A stretch of 64,000 nt of DNA from Candidatus Margulisiibacteriota bacterium (GCA_025453605.1 JALOPZ010000002.1:1-64000); one strand, 5' to 3'. Positions 47,047 through 56,394 are shown, numbered from the stretch's first letter. Notes: generated by a model from the letters alone, not told the origin. Numbers and translations are program-made.

Positions 47047-48603
47047 GTGTCACATCCGGTCAATCATGAAGATCTAAAAAAAGACGGCATGGTCAAACTT
47101 AAAGAAAAAGAAATGTTCTCGGTCTGGGTGCGCGCGGTTTGCGATAACATGGGCGCGGACAAATTGCGCAAGGTCGCCGAGCTGGCGGAAAAATACGGCC
47201 GGGGTTTGGTCCTGTTCACTTCCCGGCAATTCCCGATCATCCCGCACGTGCATCTTGACGATCTTGGCAAAGTGCAAGCGGAGCTGCGGCAGCTGGAATT
47301 GATGCTTGACCACTGCGGCTCGCGCGTCAGGAATGCCGATGTCTGTTACGATGCCAATCTTTGCCCTTACGCTGTCATGGACCCGATCAGCCTGGGAGAG
47401 AAACTCGATCAATTCTGGCGGGACGACCAGGGCGGCTTTAAGATCAAGACCTCGATCGTCGGCTGTGAGAAACAGTGCACGGCCCCCCGGGTTTTGGGCG
47501 ACCTCGGTTTTGTCGGGGTTGAGCGGGGCGATCGAAAAGGCTATGACGCTTATGTTGGAGGCAAACTTGGCCTTGATCCTTTTCTCGGGATAAAAATGGC
47601 CGAACTGATTTCGGAAGAAGCGGCGCTCAACCTGGTCAAGAATTACGTCGGTTTTATCAGGCAGGAAGGGAGGGGCGGGGAGCGGGCGGCAGCGTTGATA
47701 AGGCGTCTAGGAGAAAGGACCGTCCGGACGGCTTTAACGAAAGACCTTGACGCCGGCTATGAAGCCAAACCTTTTCCTTGCGACACAAAACAACCGAGGA
47801 AAACCGGCGGTGATATTTTGCGGGTTCGCGCGACCAACGGTGAAGCGACAACCGCTCAGGTGCTTAAGATCGCCGACATCGCGGAAAAATACGGGTTGGG
47901 TTTTGTCCATTTTCCGGTGCGCGGTGGGCCGGAGATCCCCGGCGTCGATATTTCGCATGTTCAGGCGATCAGGGACGAGCTTAGGGCGGCCGGCTTAAGT
48001 CTGATCGACAGCGGCATCGATAACCTCCAGTCCTGTTTCGGTAATTATTGCGACAACGGTCTATTTGACGCCCAGGAACTGCTCAGAAAAGTGGAAAAGT
48101 TGGTCGCCAAGATCGGCTTAAACAACTTGAGCATTAAAATATCTGCTTCCGGCTGCCCTAATTCCTGCGGGATCTCCCACCTATCCGATATTGGCTTCAT
48201 TGGTACGGTCGAGCCGGAAGTTGATCTTAACAAATGCAAGGGTTGCGGCATTTGCCTCAAAGCCTGCCGGGGCAAAGCCATTGCCGTGGAAAATAAGCAG
48301 GCGGTCTTCGATCGGGGGAAATGTAAAAATTGCGGCCTGTGCGTCAAAATATGTCCCTTGGGCGCTATTTTTGCCCAACGAAATGGGATCGCCATCCTGG
48401 TTGGAGGGACCGGCCCTCATTTTTTTAATGACAAACAGCAGGGCGAAACGCGATTGGGGGAAAAATTGGTCGACTTGGTGAATGAGGCCAGGGCACTGGC
48501 AATTACCGAAAAAATATTATTGCTGGTGCAACGGACTGGGAGGAACGTAGCCGGGCTTATCAGCGAACTTGGGTTTGACAAGTTCAAGAAGGAGGTCTTA
48601 TGA
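47047..48603 (+). CDS. Sulfite reductase: tandem siroheme halves plus two ferredoxin domains
   Basis: 518 residues from GTG 47047 with GGGAGG. Two homologous nitrite/sulfite reductase halves are fused. Half 1 (about 15-200) has C100-x5-C106 and C140-x3-C144; half 2 (about 250-390) has C330-x4-C335 and C370-x3-C374. These are the siroheme-[4Fe-4S] cysteines. Half-beginnings align ([16 protein letters not shown] versus [16 protein letters not shown]). The C-terminus carries two ferredoxin clusters starting at C397 and C426. It should reduce sulfite to sulfide with six electrons from ferredoxin. In CysI and NirA only one half keeps the four Cys; here both do, with one residue missing in half 2. 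ATGA overlap with cysK2. Confidence 0.88.
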   Translation: MSHPVNHEDLKKDGMVKLKEKEMFSVWVRAVCDNMGADKLRKVAELAEKYGRGLVLFTSRQFPIIPHVHLDDLGKVQAELRQLELMLDHCGSRVRNADVCYDANLCPYAVMDPISLGEKLDQFWRDDQGGFKIKTSIVGCEKQCTAPRVLGDLGFVGVERGDRKGYDAYVGGKLGLDPFLGIKMAELISEEAALNLVKNYVGFIRQEGRGGERAAALIRRLGERTVRTALTKDLDAGYEAKPFPCDTKQPRKTGGDILRVRATNGEATTAQVLKIADIAEKYGLGFVHFPVRGGPEIPGVDISHVQAIRDELRAAGLSLIDSGIDNLQSCFGNYCDNGLFDAQELLRKVEKLVAKIGLNNLSIKISASGCPNSCGISHLSDIGFIGTVEPEVDLNKCKGCGICLKACRGKAIAVENKQAVFDRGKCKNCGLCVKICPLGAIFAQRNGIAILVGGTGPHFFNDKQQGETRLGEKLVDLVNEARALAITEKILLLVQRTGRNVAGLISELGFDKFKKEVL

Positions 48604-49520
48604 AGGCCGGGACCAGCCAAGTGAGCGACTTGATCGGCAAAACGCCGATCGTAAAGTTAAAGATCGTCGAAAGTGGTTCTGCCGACGTGTACGCCAAGGT
48701 TGAATTCTTCAATCCGGGCGGCAGCGTCAAGGACCGGATCTGCCGGGCCATGATCGAGGACGCCGAGGCCAGAGGCCAGTTGAAACCGGGTGGGACGATA
48801 GTTGAGCCCACCTCCGGCAATACCGGGATCGGGCTGGCCATGATCGGTGCGGCCAAAGGTTATCGGGTCATTCTGACGATGCCAGAGACGATGAGCTTGG
48901 AGCGGATCTATATCCTGAAAGCTTATGGCGCCACGGTCATCCTGACCAACGGGGCCGAAGGGATGGGCGGGGCGATCAAGAAAGCCGAAGCGATCGTCAA
49001 AAAAGACGGGGCTTTTATGCCGCAGCAATTCGCTAACCCCGCTAACCCGGAAGCCCACCGGCGGACGACCGCGCTCGAGATCATTGAAGCCTTAGGTGAA
49101 GATATCGACGCTTTTGTGGCCGGTGTTGGGACTGGCGGCACGATCACTGGGGTGGGCGAGGTATTAAAGTCAAAAAATCCTAAAGTTAAGATCATTGCCG
49201 TCGAGCCGGCAGGCTCGCCGGTGCTTTCCGGCGGGCGATCGGGTACCCACAAGATCCAGGGGATCGGGGCCGGGTTCGTCCCCCGAGTCCTGAATAGGGA
49301 CATAATCGACCGGATCATAACGGTCAAGGACGACGAGGCGTTCCGGTTCTCCCGCCGGATCGCGGAAGAAGAGGGGCTGTTTGTCGGGATCTCATCTGGG
49401 GCCGCCGCCATTGGCGCTATTAAAGTCGCCGCGGAGCTCGGGCCGGGAAAAAAGGTCGTGACTGTCTTCCCCGACACCGGGGAGCGTTATTTCAGCATGG
49501 AACAGTACTTTTCGGCCTAA
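48600..49520 (+). CDS. cysK: Cysteine synthase (second paralogue)
   Basis: 306 residues; ATGA overlap with the sulfite reductase gene and GGAGG just upstream. Lys44 in [10 protein letters not shown] binds [16 protein letters not shown] and [13 protein letters not shown] match the family. It catalyses the O-acetylserine + sulfide step and directly follows the sulfide-producing enzyme. The protein differs at many positions from the copy at 42542-43471, including the loop NPGGSVKD versus NPLSSVKD. It may serve sulfate growth while the first copy serves the methionine operon. No serine acetyltransferase gene is in the window. Confidence 0.93.
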   Translation: MKAGTSQVSDLIGKTPIVKLKIVESGSADVYAKVEFFNPGGSVKDRICRAMIEDAEARGQLKPGGTIVEPTSGNTGIGLAMIGAAKGYRVILTMPETMSLERIYILKAYGATVILTNGAEGMGGAIKKAEAIVKKDGAFMPQQFANPANPEAHRRTTALEIIEALGEDIDAFVAGVGTGGTITGVGEVLKSKNPKVKIIAVEPAGSPVLSGGRSGTHKIQGIGAGFVPRVLNRDIIDRIITVKDDEAFRFSRRIAEEEGLFVGISSGAAAIGAIKVAAELGPGKKVVTVFPDTGERYFSMEQYFSA

Positions 49521-49529
49521 AGGAGTAAT

Positions 49530-50324
49530 ATGAATAAACATATATTGGTCTTTATGTTGTTATGGTCAATGCTGGGAATGTTCTCCAGTGTGTCTGCGGC
49601 TGAAGGAGGCAAAACATTATTTTTACTATCGCCTTTGGTCGGCAGCTCAAGCACTGACCTGCAAATATTGCACGAAACCGGGACGCTTTACGGCCTTAAT
49701 ATGTTGTACGCCGGCCCGAACTTCACTATTGGCAGCCTGGGCCATTATTCAAGATTTAAATCCAGCACGGAAAACGGCTATCTCTTTTATCTTGCTTATT
49801 ATTTTAGGGAAGACCAGCCGGTGCAACCGCTGCTGAGCTTTTCCGCCGATTATATCGGTATTCTTACCAAATTAGACGGCGCGGCCGCTGCGCCGTTCAA
49901 TTCACTAAATGTTGATACCTCCATCTGGGCGTTCCATCCCTTAGCGGGCATCTCGTTCAAGCTGGGCGAACAGCGGATCGCGCCATTTATCGGATATTTT
50001 AAGGAGCAAGTCACGACCTCGCTTGCTTCCGAAGGGACGAATAACGGCGGCCAGACCAGTAACGGGTTTAGTGCCGCCAATTCCGTCGAACTTGATTATC
50101 TTTCGGCCGGCGCCAAGCTTGATCTGATCTTTGCTCAGCCTATCAGGTTCAATACCAAGTTCTATTGGCGGCATAGGAGCGGGGAGCAACCATTATTCGC
50201 GGCGCGCAACCAGCTGGACATATTGTTTTCCCATCAGGCAGGAATTACTTTGAAATATGATTATTTTGAGGATAAATACGAAAAAAACACTTTAGCATTA
50301 ATCGGGCCGACATTTATCTTTTAG
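49530..50324 (+). CDS. Exported beta-barrel-like protein, unknown function
   Basis: 264 residues, nine bases after cysK2 with AAAGGAG. A signal peptide (1-24, ending SVSA) is followed by alternating hydrophobic/polar strands with aromatic girdles (YFREDQPVQPLLSFSADYIG, FKLGEQRIAPFIGYF, GITLKYDYFED). It ends in Phe (LIGPTFIF), as outer-membrane barrels do. About 10-12 strands are plausible. It is probably co-transcribed with the sulfur operon, which may mean a role in sulfur-compound passage, but it could be an independent gene. Convergent with the ABC operon; no terminator seen between them. Confidence 0.65.
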   Translation: MNKHILVFMLLWSMLGMFSSVSAAEGGKTLFLLSPLVGSSSTDLQILHETGTLYGLNMLYAGPNFTIGSLGHYSRFKSSTENGYLFYLAYYFREDQPVQPLLSFSADYIGILTKLDGAAAAPFNSLNVDTSIWAFHPLAGISFKLGEQRIAPFIGYFKEQVTTSLASEGTNNGGQTSNGFSAANSVELDYLSAGAKLDLIFAQPIRFNTKFYWRHRSGEQPLFAARNQLDILFSHQAGITLKYDYFEDKYEKNTLALIGPTFIF

Positions 50325-50338
50325 CGGAATGTTTGGTT

Positions 50339-51022
50339 TTAAATTATTTGCCCATCGCTCAGTTCGATCTTGCTCGAAGCTAATTTAGCCAGGTCCTGAT
50401 TATGGGTCACCATGATGATCGTTTTCTTGTTCTCACGATTAAGTTTAGTTAATATCTCGCCGATCTCATTGGCCCGCTTACTATCGAGATTTCCGGTCGG
50501 TTCATCTGCCAAGAGGATGGCCGGGTTGTTGACCAGCGCTCGGGCGATCCCAACCCGCTGCATCTCGCCGCCGGAGATCTCGCCCGGCAGATGGTTCCTC
50601 CTCTTGTCGATCCCCAGCTCGGAGAGCAATTGGTTGGCGCGCTCCAGGACCTTGTCCTGGCAATCCTTGCAGTAAAAGACCCCGGGCAAGACAATATTCT
50701 CAAAGACGGTCAGGGTGGGGATAAGATAGAACTTCTGAAAAATGTAGCCGAAGTTTTCGCGCCGGATCTTCGTCAGTGTCCCTTCGGAGAGCTTCATCCC
50801 TGGCTTGAATATCTCATGCCCGCTGACCGTTATTTCTCCGCCGTCCGGATTATCCAGACAGCCAAGCAGATTTAGCAGGGTCGATTTGCCGGAGCCGGAG
50901 GCGCCGTGGATCGCTAAGAAATCGCCGGCCTCAACTGCCAGTGAAACGTTGTTGACCGCCCGGACGGTTTCCGCGCCGCGTTTGTAATCTCTGATCAATC
51001 CCTTAACTATTATGATCGCCAT
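50339..51022 (-). CDS. ABC transporter ATP-binding protein, MacB/LolD-like
   Basis: 227 residues. Walker A GASGSGKST at 41-49, signature SGGEMQRVGIARAL, Walker B ILLADEP and the H-loop in MVTHN are all intact. The sequence class (RAVNNVSLAVEAGDF, GNLDS) is MacB/LolD/FtsE-like, which powers mechanotransmission permeases rather than pumping across the membrane. It follows its FtsX-type permease by one base and is the last gene of a five-gene envelope operon. Confidence 0.92.
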   Translation of the reverse strand: MAIIIVKGLIRDYKRGAETVRAVNNVSLAVEAGDFLAIHGASGSGKSTLLNLLGCLDNPDGGEITVSGHEIFKPGMKLSEGTLTKIRRENFGYIFQKFYLIPTLTVFENIVLPGVFYCKDCQDKVLERANQLLSELGIDKRRNHLPGEISGGEMQRVGIARALVNNPAILLADEPTGNLDSKRANEIGEILTKLNRENKKTIIMVTHNQDLAKLASSKIELSDGQII

Positions 51023-51023
51023 C

Positions 51024-52214
51024 TTATTCTCCCTCCGTCCGGATCGCTTCGAGCGGCCGGATGTTGGCCGCCCGCCAGGCCGGGTAGATCCCGCCCAGCA
51101 ACCCGATCAGGACCATGATCAGCAGGGTAAAGAGCATTAAAGAGGAGTCGACCTGGACCAAAACGCCGCTGGGAGCATACGGGATGATCCGGCGGATCAG
51201 CAAGTCGCTGAGCTGGGCCAAAAGCAGTGCCAGGGCGATCCCGACCAGGCTGCCGATCCCGCAGAGGATCAAGGTCTCGGTCCAGACCATGCGGAAAATA
51301 TCGAGCGGCATCGCACCGATGCTCTTGAGAATGCCGATCTCCTGATAGCGCTCCAGGACCGACATTAAGACCGTGTTGATCACCCCGAGCAGAGCGATGA
51401 CAATGGCGATGATGGCGATCGACAAGACCATGACCTTGGCCGTCCCGACCAGGTTGAGGATCGTCTGCTTGACCTGGATCAGGGAGACGACCTGAACGTC
51501 CGGTAGGTTATACATCTTGTCTTCAAATTTGACGATATCGGCGTCCTTGGCGACCTTGATCCCGAGGCCGGTGACCTGGCCGGTCCGGCCGAAAGCCTGC
51601 TGGAGCGTTTTGATCGGGACAAAGATCGTGCCGTCGTCCTGCGTCCCGGTCCGTTTCAGAATGCCGGCTACTTTAAGCTCGATATTCTTTCCCGGGAGCA
51701 AATAGATATCGCCGACCTCCCGCTGTTCCAGTTCCGCGGCTTCGTAGCCCAGAACCACCTCTTTTTGGGCGTCAGGTTTGAACCAGCTGCCTTGCTCGAA
51801 CTTTAAGAACGTTTTCAGGGGCGGGTAGGAGGCCGGATCGACCCCGAGAAACGCGGTCAGTCCGCCGCTTTCCCCCTTGTTCGGATCAAGCACTACCTGC
51901 ATCAGCATCGGCGTGACCTGTTCCACTTCCCGGTTCTTAACGATCTCGTTAGCTAGATTTTCTTTTAGGTAACGCAAGCCGGTCCCGCCTTTGAGCATCA
52001 AAGTCGCTGCCTCGTAGGGGCACCCCTTGGCGGTCACGATCAGCTGGTATCCGAGATTATCGATGTCCCGATTGAGCGACTGCTCATAGCCGTTGTTGAA
52101 CCCAAAAAGACTGACCAGGACCCAGGCGGAGAGAGCGATCCCGGTAATGGTCAAAGCACTCCGGGCCTTTTTCCGCAACAGGTTCTTGTAAGCGACCTGG
52201 TAAATATTGATCAT
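51024..52214 (-). CDS. ABC permease, MacB/FtsX-type
   Basis: 396 residues with one N-terminal transmembrane helix (about 20-40), a large periplasmic MacB-PCD-like domain (about 45-260) and three C-terminal helices forming an FtsX domain (AIIAIVIALLGVINTVL..., IGILKSIGAMPLDIF, LIMVLIGLLGGIYPAWRAANIRPLEA). This layout belongs to MacB/LolCE-type systems that act on lipoproteins or small envelope substrates. Overlaps the upstream gene by four bases. Confidence 0.9.
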   Translation of the reverse strand: MINIYQVAYKNLLRKKARSALTITGIALSAWVLVSLFGFNNGYEQSLNRDIDNLGYQLIVTAKGCPYEAATLMLKGGTGLRYLKENLANEIVKNREVEQVTPMLMQVVLDPNKGESGGLTAFLGVDPASYPPLKTFLKFEQGSWFKPDAQKEVVLGYEAAELEQREVGDIYLLPGKNIELKVAGILKRTGTQDDGTIFVPIKTLQQAFGRTGQVTGLGIKVAKDADIVKFEDKMYNLPDVQVVSLIQVKQTILNLVGTAKVMVLSIAIIAIVIALLGVINTVLMSVLERYQEIGILKSIGAMPLDIFRMVWTETLILCGIGSLVGIALALLLAQLSDLLIRRIIPYAPSGVLVQVDSSLMLFTLLIMVLIGLLGGIYPAWRAANIRPLEAIRTEGE

Positions 52215-52846
52215 TTTGCCACCCCCCGGCGATTAAAAACGAAAACGTCCATCAGGATCAGGTTCTTTTTGGCGCCGCGCAGGGCGGCGTTAAAATCGTC
52301 GGCCGCCGCCGGGACCGGATTGTTGATCCGATTCAGTTTGCTGTTTGGTGGTATCCGGCCGGTGGCGACGTCGTAATATTGGAAATCCGCCAGGCTGAGC
52401 CCCGCGAATTGGGCGCCAAAAGCCCGGTCGCGGAATCGGCCGGCGTAAGCGCCGGTCATCTTTTGGAAATATAGTTGGAGAATGGTCCCTTTGGGGTCGA
52501 GAGCCAGAAAGACCTGAAGGCCGCCGTAATGCCCTTTTTGATTGACCCCGTGGATGTAGCCGATGATCGTTTTCCCTTTCAGGACCGTATACACGGTGTA
52601 GGGGACATCCATTGTTTCATAGATCCCCGTAAATTTTGCGCCGTACCGTTGTTGGACGAGGTCGTACAGCGTTTCCCCTCCGGATCTTTTGACCGAGAAA
52701 TATTCGGTCTTATAGTTGGTCATGGCGGGAAAGAAACGCTTTACATCACGATCAGGCTCGTTTAGATCGCAGCCGACCGCGCCCCAAGCCGCGGTGTGCA
52801 GCAGCATCATCATTAAACCAATGAGCATAAGCCTACCACGGGGCAT
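52211..52846 (-). CDS. Exported protein of unknown family, possibly FMN-binding-like fold
   Basis: 211 residues. A signal peptide (1-22, LIGLMMMLLHTAAWGA) is followed by a soluble domain. GKTIIGYIHGVNQKGHYGGLQVFLALDPKGTI as consecutive segments resembles the core of FMN-binding RnfG-type domains. The covalent-flavin S/T-G-A-T motif is missing; NPVPAAADDF occupies the corresponding place. A flavin is therefore doubtful. It may be the periplasmic partner of the MacB-like transporter. Overlaps both neighbours (14 and 4 bases). Confidence 0.55.
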   Translation of the reverse strand: MPRGRLMLIGLMMMLLHTAAWGAVGCDLNEPDRDVKRFFPAMTNYKTEYFSVKRSGGETLYDLVQQRYGAKFTGIYETMDVPYTVYTVLKGKTIIGYIHGVNQKGHYGGLQVFLALDPKGTILQLYFQKMTGAYAGRFRDRAFGAQFAGLSLADFQYYDVATGRIPPNSKLNRINNPVPAAADDFNAALRGAKKNLILMDVFVFNRRGVAK

Positions 52847-53756
52847 AATAATACCCCTGAATCGTCAGCTTGAGCTCATTGGTCATGGTTTCTTTCTGAC
52901 CCAGGAACCGGAAGGTCAAATTCTCGTCGTAGAGATAAGTGAGCCCAAGGGCAGTGGACCGGTCCGAGAGCGTTCCCTGTTCGCTATTTTGCTGCTGCAG
53001 TTCGAATTTGAGCCGGTCATCTGCCAGTAATTTGATCCCGCCCCGGACTAAAATAGAATGGTAGCCCGCGCCGTCCCTTGCACCGGAAGTGTTTTCCGCC
53101 CGCAGCTCGTAATTGTCGACCAGTAAGGCGGCGTCAACGCCGGTATATTCAACCGCGATGTTGGGGGACAGGTTTCCCTGCGCTCGAGAGAGCCCCAGAT
53201 TATAATTGTTCTGGTTGAGGACGCCGATGGAGACCCGGCCGCTGATCAGGTTGTTAGCGGTGTAACTGACGGCCAGGTCGCCCCAATCGGTATCGCGCCG
53301 GACACCGGCGCCCCAGCTGTTCTCAAAGCCGAAGTCGGTCATGCTGAGCGGGGCCAGCAGGAGGGCATGGCTGTCGAAATAAGAGTTTAACCCATAGGCG
53401 ACCCGTGAATGCCCCAGCCAGAGGTCGGCAAGCGGATTCTTGATCTTTAGATATGAGTTAAACAGCTGCGGCTCAACCCGATTCAGGTCGCCGTTCCAGG
53501 CCAGGCGGCCCTGAAAGGCGAGGAGGGCCCGGTCACCGGCGTCGCCCGAGAACCGCTGGAGATAGTCGAGACCAAGGCTTGGCTGCTGCATCGGCATCGC
53601 CGAGCTTTGCCCCGGGCCGAGGACCAATTGCGCTTCCTTAAACATGAGTGCGCTATCGGCCAGGGCGCCGGTCGCGACAGCCAGGCAAAAGACTAGCGCC
53701 AGGCAGAGGGCTGAAGCAATGATATTAGATGATGATTTTGATCGTGTGGCGGCCAT
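52833..53756 (-). CDS. Probable outer-membrane barrel protein, unknown family
   Basis: 307 residues from ATG 53756, after an AGGGA in the previous gene; TTG 53762 is a close alternative. A signal peptide (to about residue 34, AVATGALA) is followed by repeated amphipathic strands (LWLGHSRVAYGLNSYFDS, WGDLAVSYTANNLI, NLGLSRAQG, YELRAENTSG, LKFELQQQN). The C-terminal sequence is IQGYYYAPW, ending in an aromatic residue like many barrels. It may be the outer-membrane channel of the ABC operon. I do not recognise a family. Overlaps the upstream gene by 32 bases. Confidence 0.65.
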   Translation of the reverse strand: MAATRSKSSSNIIASALCLALVFCLAVATGALADSALMFKEAQLVLGPGQSSAMPMQQPSLGLDYLQRFSGDAGDRALLAFQGRLAWNGDLNRVEPQLFNSYLKIKNPLADLWLGHSRVAYGLNSYFDSHALLLAPLSMTDFGFENSWGAGVRRDTDWGDLAVSYTANNLISGRVSIGVLNQNNYNLGLSRAQGNLSPNIAVEYTGVDAALLVDNYELRAENTSGARDGAGYHSILVRGGIKLLADDRLKFELQQQNSEQGTLSDRSTALGLTYLYDENLTFRFLGQKETMTNELKLTIQGYYYAPW

Positions 53757-54165
53757 ATTCAATCTTTCCCTGATAAAAGGTGAGGTGGATCACCCAATCA
53801 CCCGGCATGACCAGATCGATCGGCAGGAGATAATCGTTCTTTTTGTTAAGGGTAAAATCCTGTTCAGCGGAGTCGTGGCTGCTGCCCATGGCAGGCATTC
53901 CGCTCGCTCCGGTTATTCTTGACAGCACGGTCTTGGTGCCGTCATTTTTAAATATCTGGACTTTCAGGATATTTGTGCCCAGCACCGGTCTTTGGTTAAA
54001 TTGATAGGTAAAATAATGATCAGTGCCGAGCAGTATTTTTCGGTTGGAAGCGTCACTGATCGCGGTTTTGCCGCCCACCTGCCAGACAATGGAGTAGGCG
54101 ACAAAGATCAAGCCCAGTAAGCCAAAAATGAGCAGCAGCACCGGTTTGGGATTTCTTAATAACAT
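53725..54165 (-). CDS. Membrane-anchored YtkA/FixH-like domain protein
   Basis: 146 residues with AAAGGAG upstream. One N-terminal transmembrane segment (9-30) anchors a periplasmic beta domain. MPAMGSSHD followed by NDYLLPIDLVMPGDWVIHLTF resembles YtkA and FixH domains, which occur with copper, cytochrome-oxidase or metal-handling genes; the MP.M and SSHD residues could bind a metal. First gene of the minus-strand operon and divergent from the third Rrf2 regulator. Its role with the ABC transporter is inferred only from position. Confidence 0.65.
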   Translation of the reverse strand: MLLRNPKPVLLLIFGLLGLIFVAYSIVWQVGGKTAISDASNRKILLGTDHYFTYQFNQRPVLGTNILKVQIFKNDGTKTVLSRITGASGMPAMGSSHDSAEQDFTLNKKNDYLLPIDLVMPGDWVIHLTFYQGKIEYGRHTIKIII

Positions 54166-54203
54166 CCCGTATCTCCTTTTTTAATCTGGGACAATAGTAC
54201 CAT

Positions 54204-54243
54204 TTGACAGGTTTATTTAGTATAGTTTATAATAGTCTACTAT
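54204..54243 (+). promoter_or_regulatory. Promoter and small palindrome of third Rrf2 gene
   Basis: TTGACA (54204-54209), 18-base spacer, TATAAT (54228-54233), overlapped by ATAGT-CT-ACTAT (54232-54243). TGTC-AATA-GACA follows. The site position suggests autoregulation and possibly control of the divergent envelope operon. Confidence 0.6.
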
Positions 54244-54269
54244 GTCAATAGACAATAGGAGTAAGTTTA

Positions 54270-54716
54270 GTGCGTTTGTCAACTAAGGTCAGATATGGGG
54301 TTCGTTTGATGATCGACCTGGCTGCGCATAATGGGAAGGGATTGATCTTGCTAAAAGATATTGCCCGGCGGCAGAACATTTCACGTAAATATTTATGGCA
54401 GGTGGCCGACGCGCTTAAAGCGGCTAAACTGGTCGTCTCCGGCAGGGGGGTTAAGGGTGGGTATAAGCTGGCTAAATCTCCGGATAAGATCAACCTGCGC
54501 CAGATCGCCGCTGCGATGGGGGAGCAGTTGTTGCCGGTTGCCTGCCTGGAAGAAGCCGGATCGTGCCGCCGCTCCGGGCAGTGCGCCGCCCAGGATGTCT
54601 GGCGCGAACTGGGGAATAAGATGAACGGCTTTCTCGATTCGCTCAGTTTACAGGAAATGGTCTTGCGGCAGGCGAAGAAACAAAGGAGTGTTACCGATTC
54701 CATGTATTACATATAA
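54270..54716 (+). CDS. Rrf2-family regulator with CX6CX5C motif
   Basis: 148 residues from GTG 54270 with AGGAG upstream. The winged helix (RLSTKVRYGVRLMIDLA, ISRKYLWQVADALKAAKLV, GVKGGYKLAKSPDKINLRQI as separate blocks) is Rrf2. Cysteines in ACLEEAGSCRRSGQC are spaced CX6CX5C, as in the first Rrf2 here, and suit an Fe-S cluster. It precedes hcyA by 51 bases, so homocysteine synthesis from sulfide is a likely target. Confidence 0.9.
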   Translation: MRLSTKVRYGVRLMIDLAAHNGKGLILLKDIARRQNISRKYLWQVADALKAAKLVVSGRGVKGGYKLAKSPDKINLRQIAAAMGEQLLPVACLEEAGSCRRSGQCAAQDVWRELGNKMNGFLDSLSLQEMVLRQAKKQRSVTDSMYYI

Positions 54717-54767
54717 AGTAACCGGCTTTCTTCTGATATAATGACGGAGTAAAAGGAGTGGAGCAAA

Positions 54768-55982
54768 ATGGCAAAAACAATCGCGGAAATTAACGAGAAG
54801 ATCAAAAAAGGCCAGGCGGTCGTCGTGACCGCCGAGGAGATCATTGAGATCGTTGCCAAAAAGGGGGTTGCGGCGGCGGCTAAAGAAGTTGACGTGGTCA
54901 CGACCGGCACCTTTGGGCCGATGTGCTCGTCCGGCGCCTACTTTAACTTCGGTCACACCAAGCCGAAGATCAAAGCGGGCGGCGGCACCGCTTCTTTGAA
55001 CGGTGTCCCGGCCTATACCGGGTGGGCGGCCGTTGACCTTTACCTCGGCGCGACCGCGCTGCCGGCGGATGATCCGCGCAATAAGATCCATCCCGGCGAA
55101 TTCGCTTACGGCGGCGGTCACGTGATCGAAGAATTGCTGGCCGGTAAGGATGTGCGGCTTCAGATCGAGGCTTATGGGACAGACTGCTATCCGCGCAAGC
55201 ATCTGGACAGTTGGATCAGCCTCAAGGATCTCAACGAGGCGGTCCTCTTCAATACGCGCAACGCGTACCAGAATTATAACGTGGCCGTCAACCTTTCCGG
55301 CAAAACGATCTACACCTATCTGGGGACATTGAAGCCCAATCTGGGTAACGCCAACTACTGCAGCGCCGGACAACTTTCACCGCTCCTCAACGATCCGTTC
55401 CTGAAGACGATCGGGATCGGGACCCGGATCTGGCTCGGCGGCGGCGTCGGCTACGTTGCCTGGCAGGGGACGCAGTTCAATCCGCACGCGCCGCGGCTTG
55501 ATAACGGAGTGCCGAAACGGCCGGCCCAGACGCTGGCGGTGATCGGTGATCTGAAGGGGATGAGCCCCAAATGGATCAAGGGGGTCAGTTTTGTCGGTTA
55601 CGGTCCGACCCTCAATGTCGGGATCGGGGTGCCGATTCCGCTGCTGAACGAAGAGATCGCCAAACACGTTGCGGTCAGGGACGAGGATATCCAGTGCGCG
55701 GTCGTCGACTACAGCGAGGCTTATCCGCAGGGAAAACCGGATGTTCTCGGCGAGGTCAATTACGCCCAGCTCAAGTCGGGCGAGATCGAGGTCAAGGGGA
55801 AAAAGGTCCCGACTTCGGGCATCTCCAGCTACAAGAACGCGCGGATCATTGCCGAAGAGCTTAAAGAGCAGATCAAAAAGGGCGATTTCCTGCTCACCGA
55901 GAAGGTCGCCGACTTGCCGACCGGGGCGGACTCGCCCAAATTCAAGCCGCTCAATGAACGGCCGACCAAGGAGGGTAATTAA
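54768..55982 (+). CDS. hcyA: L-aspartate semialdehyde sulfurtransferase, DUF39 (HcyA)
   Basis: 404 residues, full length for the DUF39 family. With the ferredoxin partner it converts L-aspartate semialdehyde and a sulfur donor to homocysteine, bypassing O-acylhomoserine. Conserved Cys residues are visible at 53 (GPMCSSGAY), 140 (YGTDCYPRKH) and 198 (GNANYCSAG). TATAAT at 54737-54742 and AAGGAG are upstream. It pairs with hcyB one base downstream. The enzyme was described from methanogens and anaerobic bacteria; the direct sulfur donor is not settled. Confidence 0.92.
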   Translation: MAKTIAEINEKIKKGQAVVVTAEEIIEIVAKKGVAAAAKEVDVVTTGTFGPMCSSGAYFNFGHTKPKIKAGGGTASLNGVPAYTGWAAVDLYLGATALPADDPRNKIHPGEFAYGGGHVIEELLAGKDVRLQIEAYGTDCYPRKHLDSWISLKDLNEAVLFNTRNAYQNYNVAVNLSGKTIYTYLGTLKPNLGNANYCSAGQLSPLLNDPFLKTIGIGTRIWLGGGVGYVAWQGTQFNPHAPRLDNGVPKRPAQTLAVIGDLKGMSPKWIKGVSFVGYGPTLNVGIGVPIPLLNEEIAKHVAVRDEDIQCAVVDYSEAYPQGKPDVLGEVNYAQLKSGEIEVKGKKVPTSGISSYKNARIIAEELKEQIKKGDFLLTEKVADLPTGADSPKFKPLNERPTKEGN

Positions 55983-55983
55983 C

Positions 55984-56394
55984 ATGGCGGCGAAAAAGAT
56001 CGTCCTCAATTTTCCCAAAGAGAAGATCGACAAACCGATCGTCGCCAGGTTGATCAAGGACCACGACCTGTCGTTCAATATCATGAAAGCGAGCATCACC
56101 CCCGATCAGGAAGGGCACATGGTGCTCGAGCTGATCGGCGACGCCCCCGAAATTGAGAAGGGGATCAGGTTCCTCAAAGAGCAGGGGGTCAAGGTTGAGC
56201 CGCTCGCCAAGGACATCCGCGTCAACTGGGGAAAATGCACCCAGTGCGGCGCCTGTGTTTCTATTTGTCCGACCAGCGCGCTCTATGTTAAGGACCGGCA
56301 GACGATGGAAGTCGCCTTTGACACCGACAAATGCATCGCCTGCGAGCTCTGTATCCGGCCGTGCCCGCCGCGGGCGATCGAGGTCCATTTCTAG
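55984..56394 (+). CDS. hcyB: NIL-domain double ferredoxin (HcyB)
   Basis: 136 residues from ATG 55984, with GGAGG before it. Residues 1-78 form a NIL domain (KKIVLNFPKEKIDKPIVARLI..., IEKGIRFLKEQGVKVEPL). The C-terminal half has two clusters, CTQCGACVSICPTSALY and CIACELCIRPCPPRAIE. It is the reductant-linked partner of HcyA in homocysteine formation. Tight spacing with hcyA and larE-like gene supports one transcript. Confidence 0.93.
   Translation: MAAKKIVLNFPKEKIDKPIVARLIKDHDLSFNIMKASITPDQEGHMVLELIGDAPEIEKGIRFLKEQGVKVEPLAKDIRVNWGKCTQCGACVSICPTSALYVKDRQTMEVAFDTDKCIACELCIRPCPPRAIEVHF

Noticed and set aside
42542..49520. The two cysK genes as a recent tandem duplication
   Set aside because: The proteins differ throughout and lie in different operons; they look like old paralogues.
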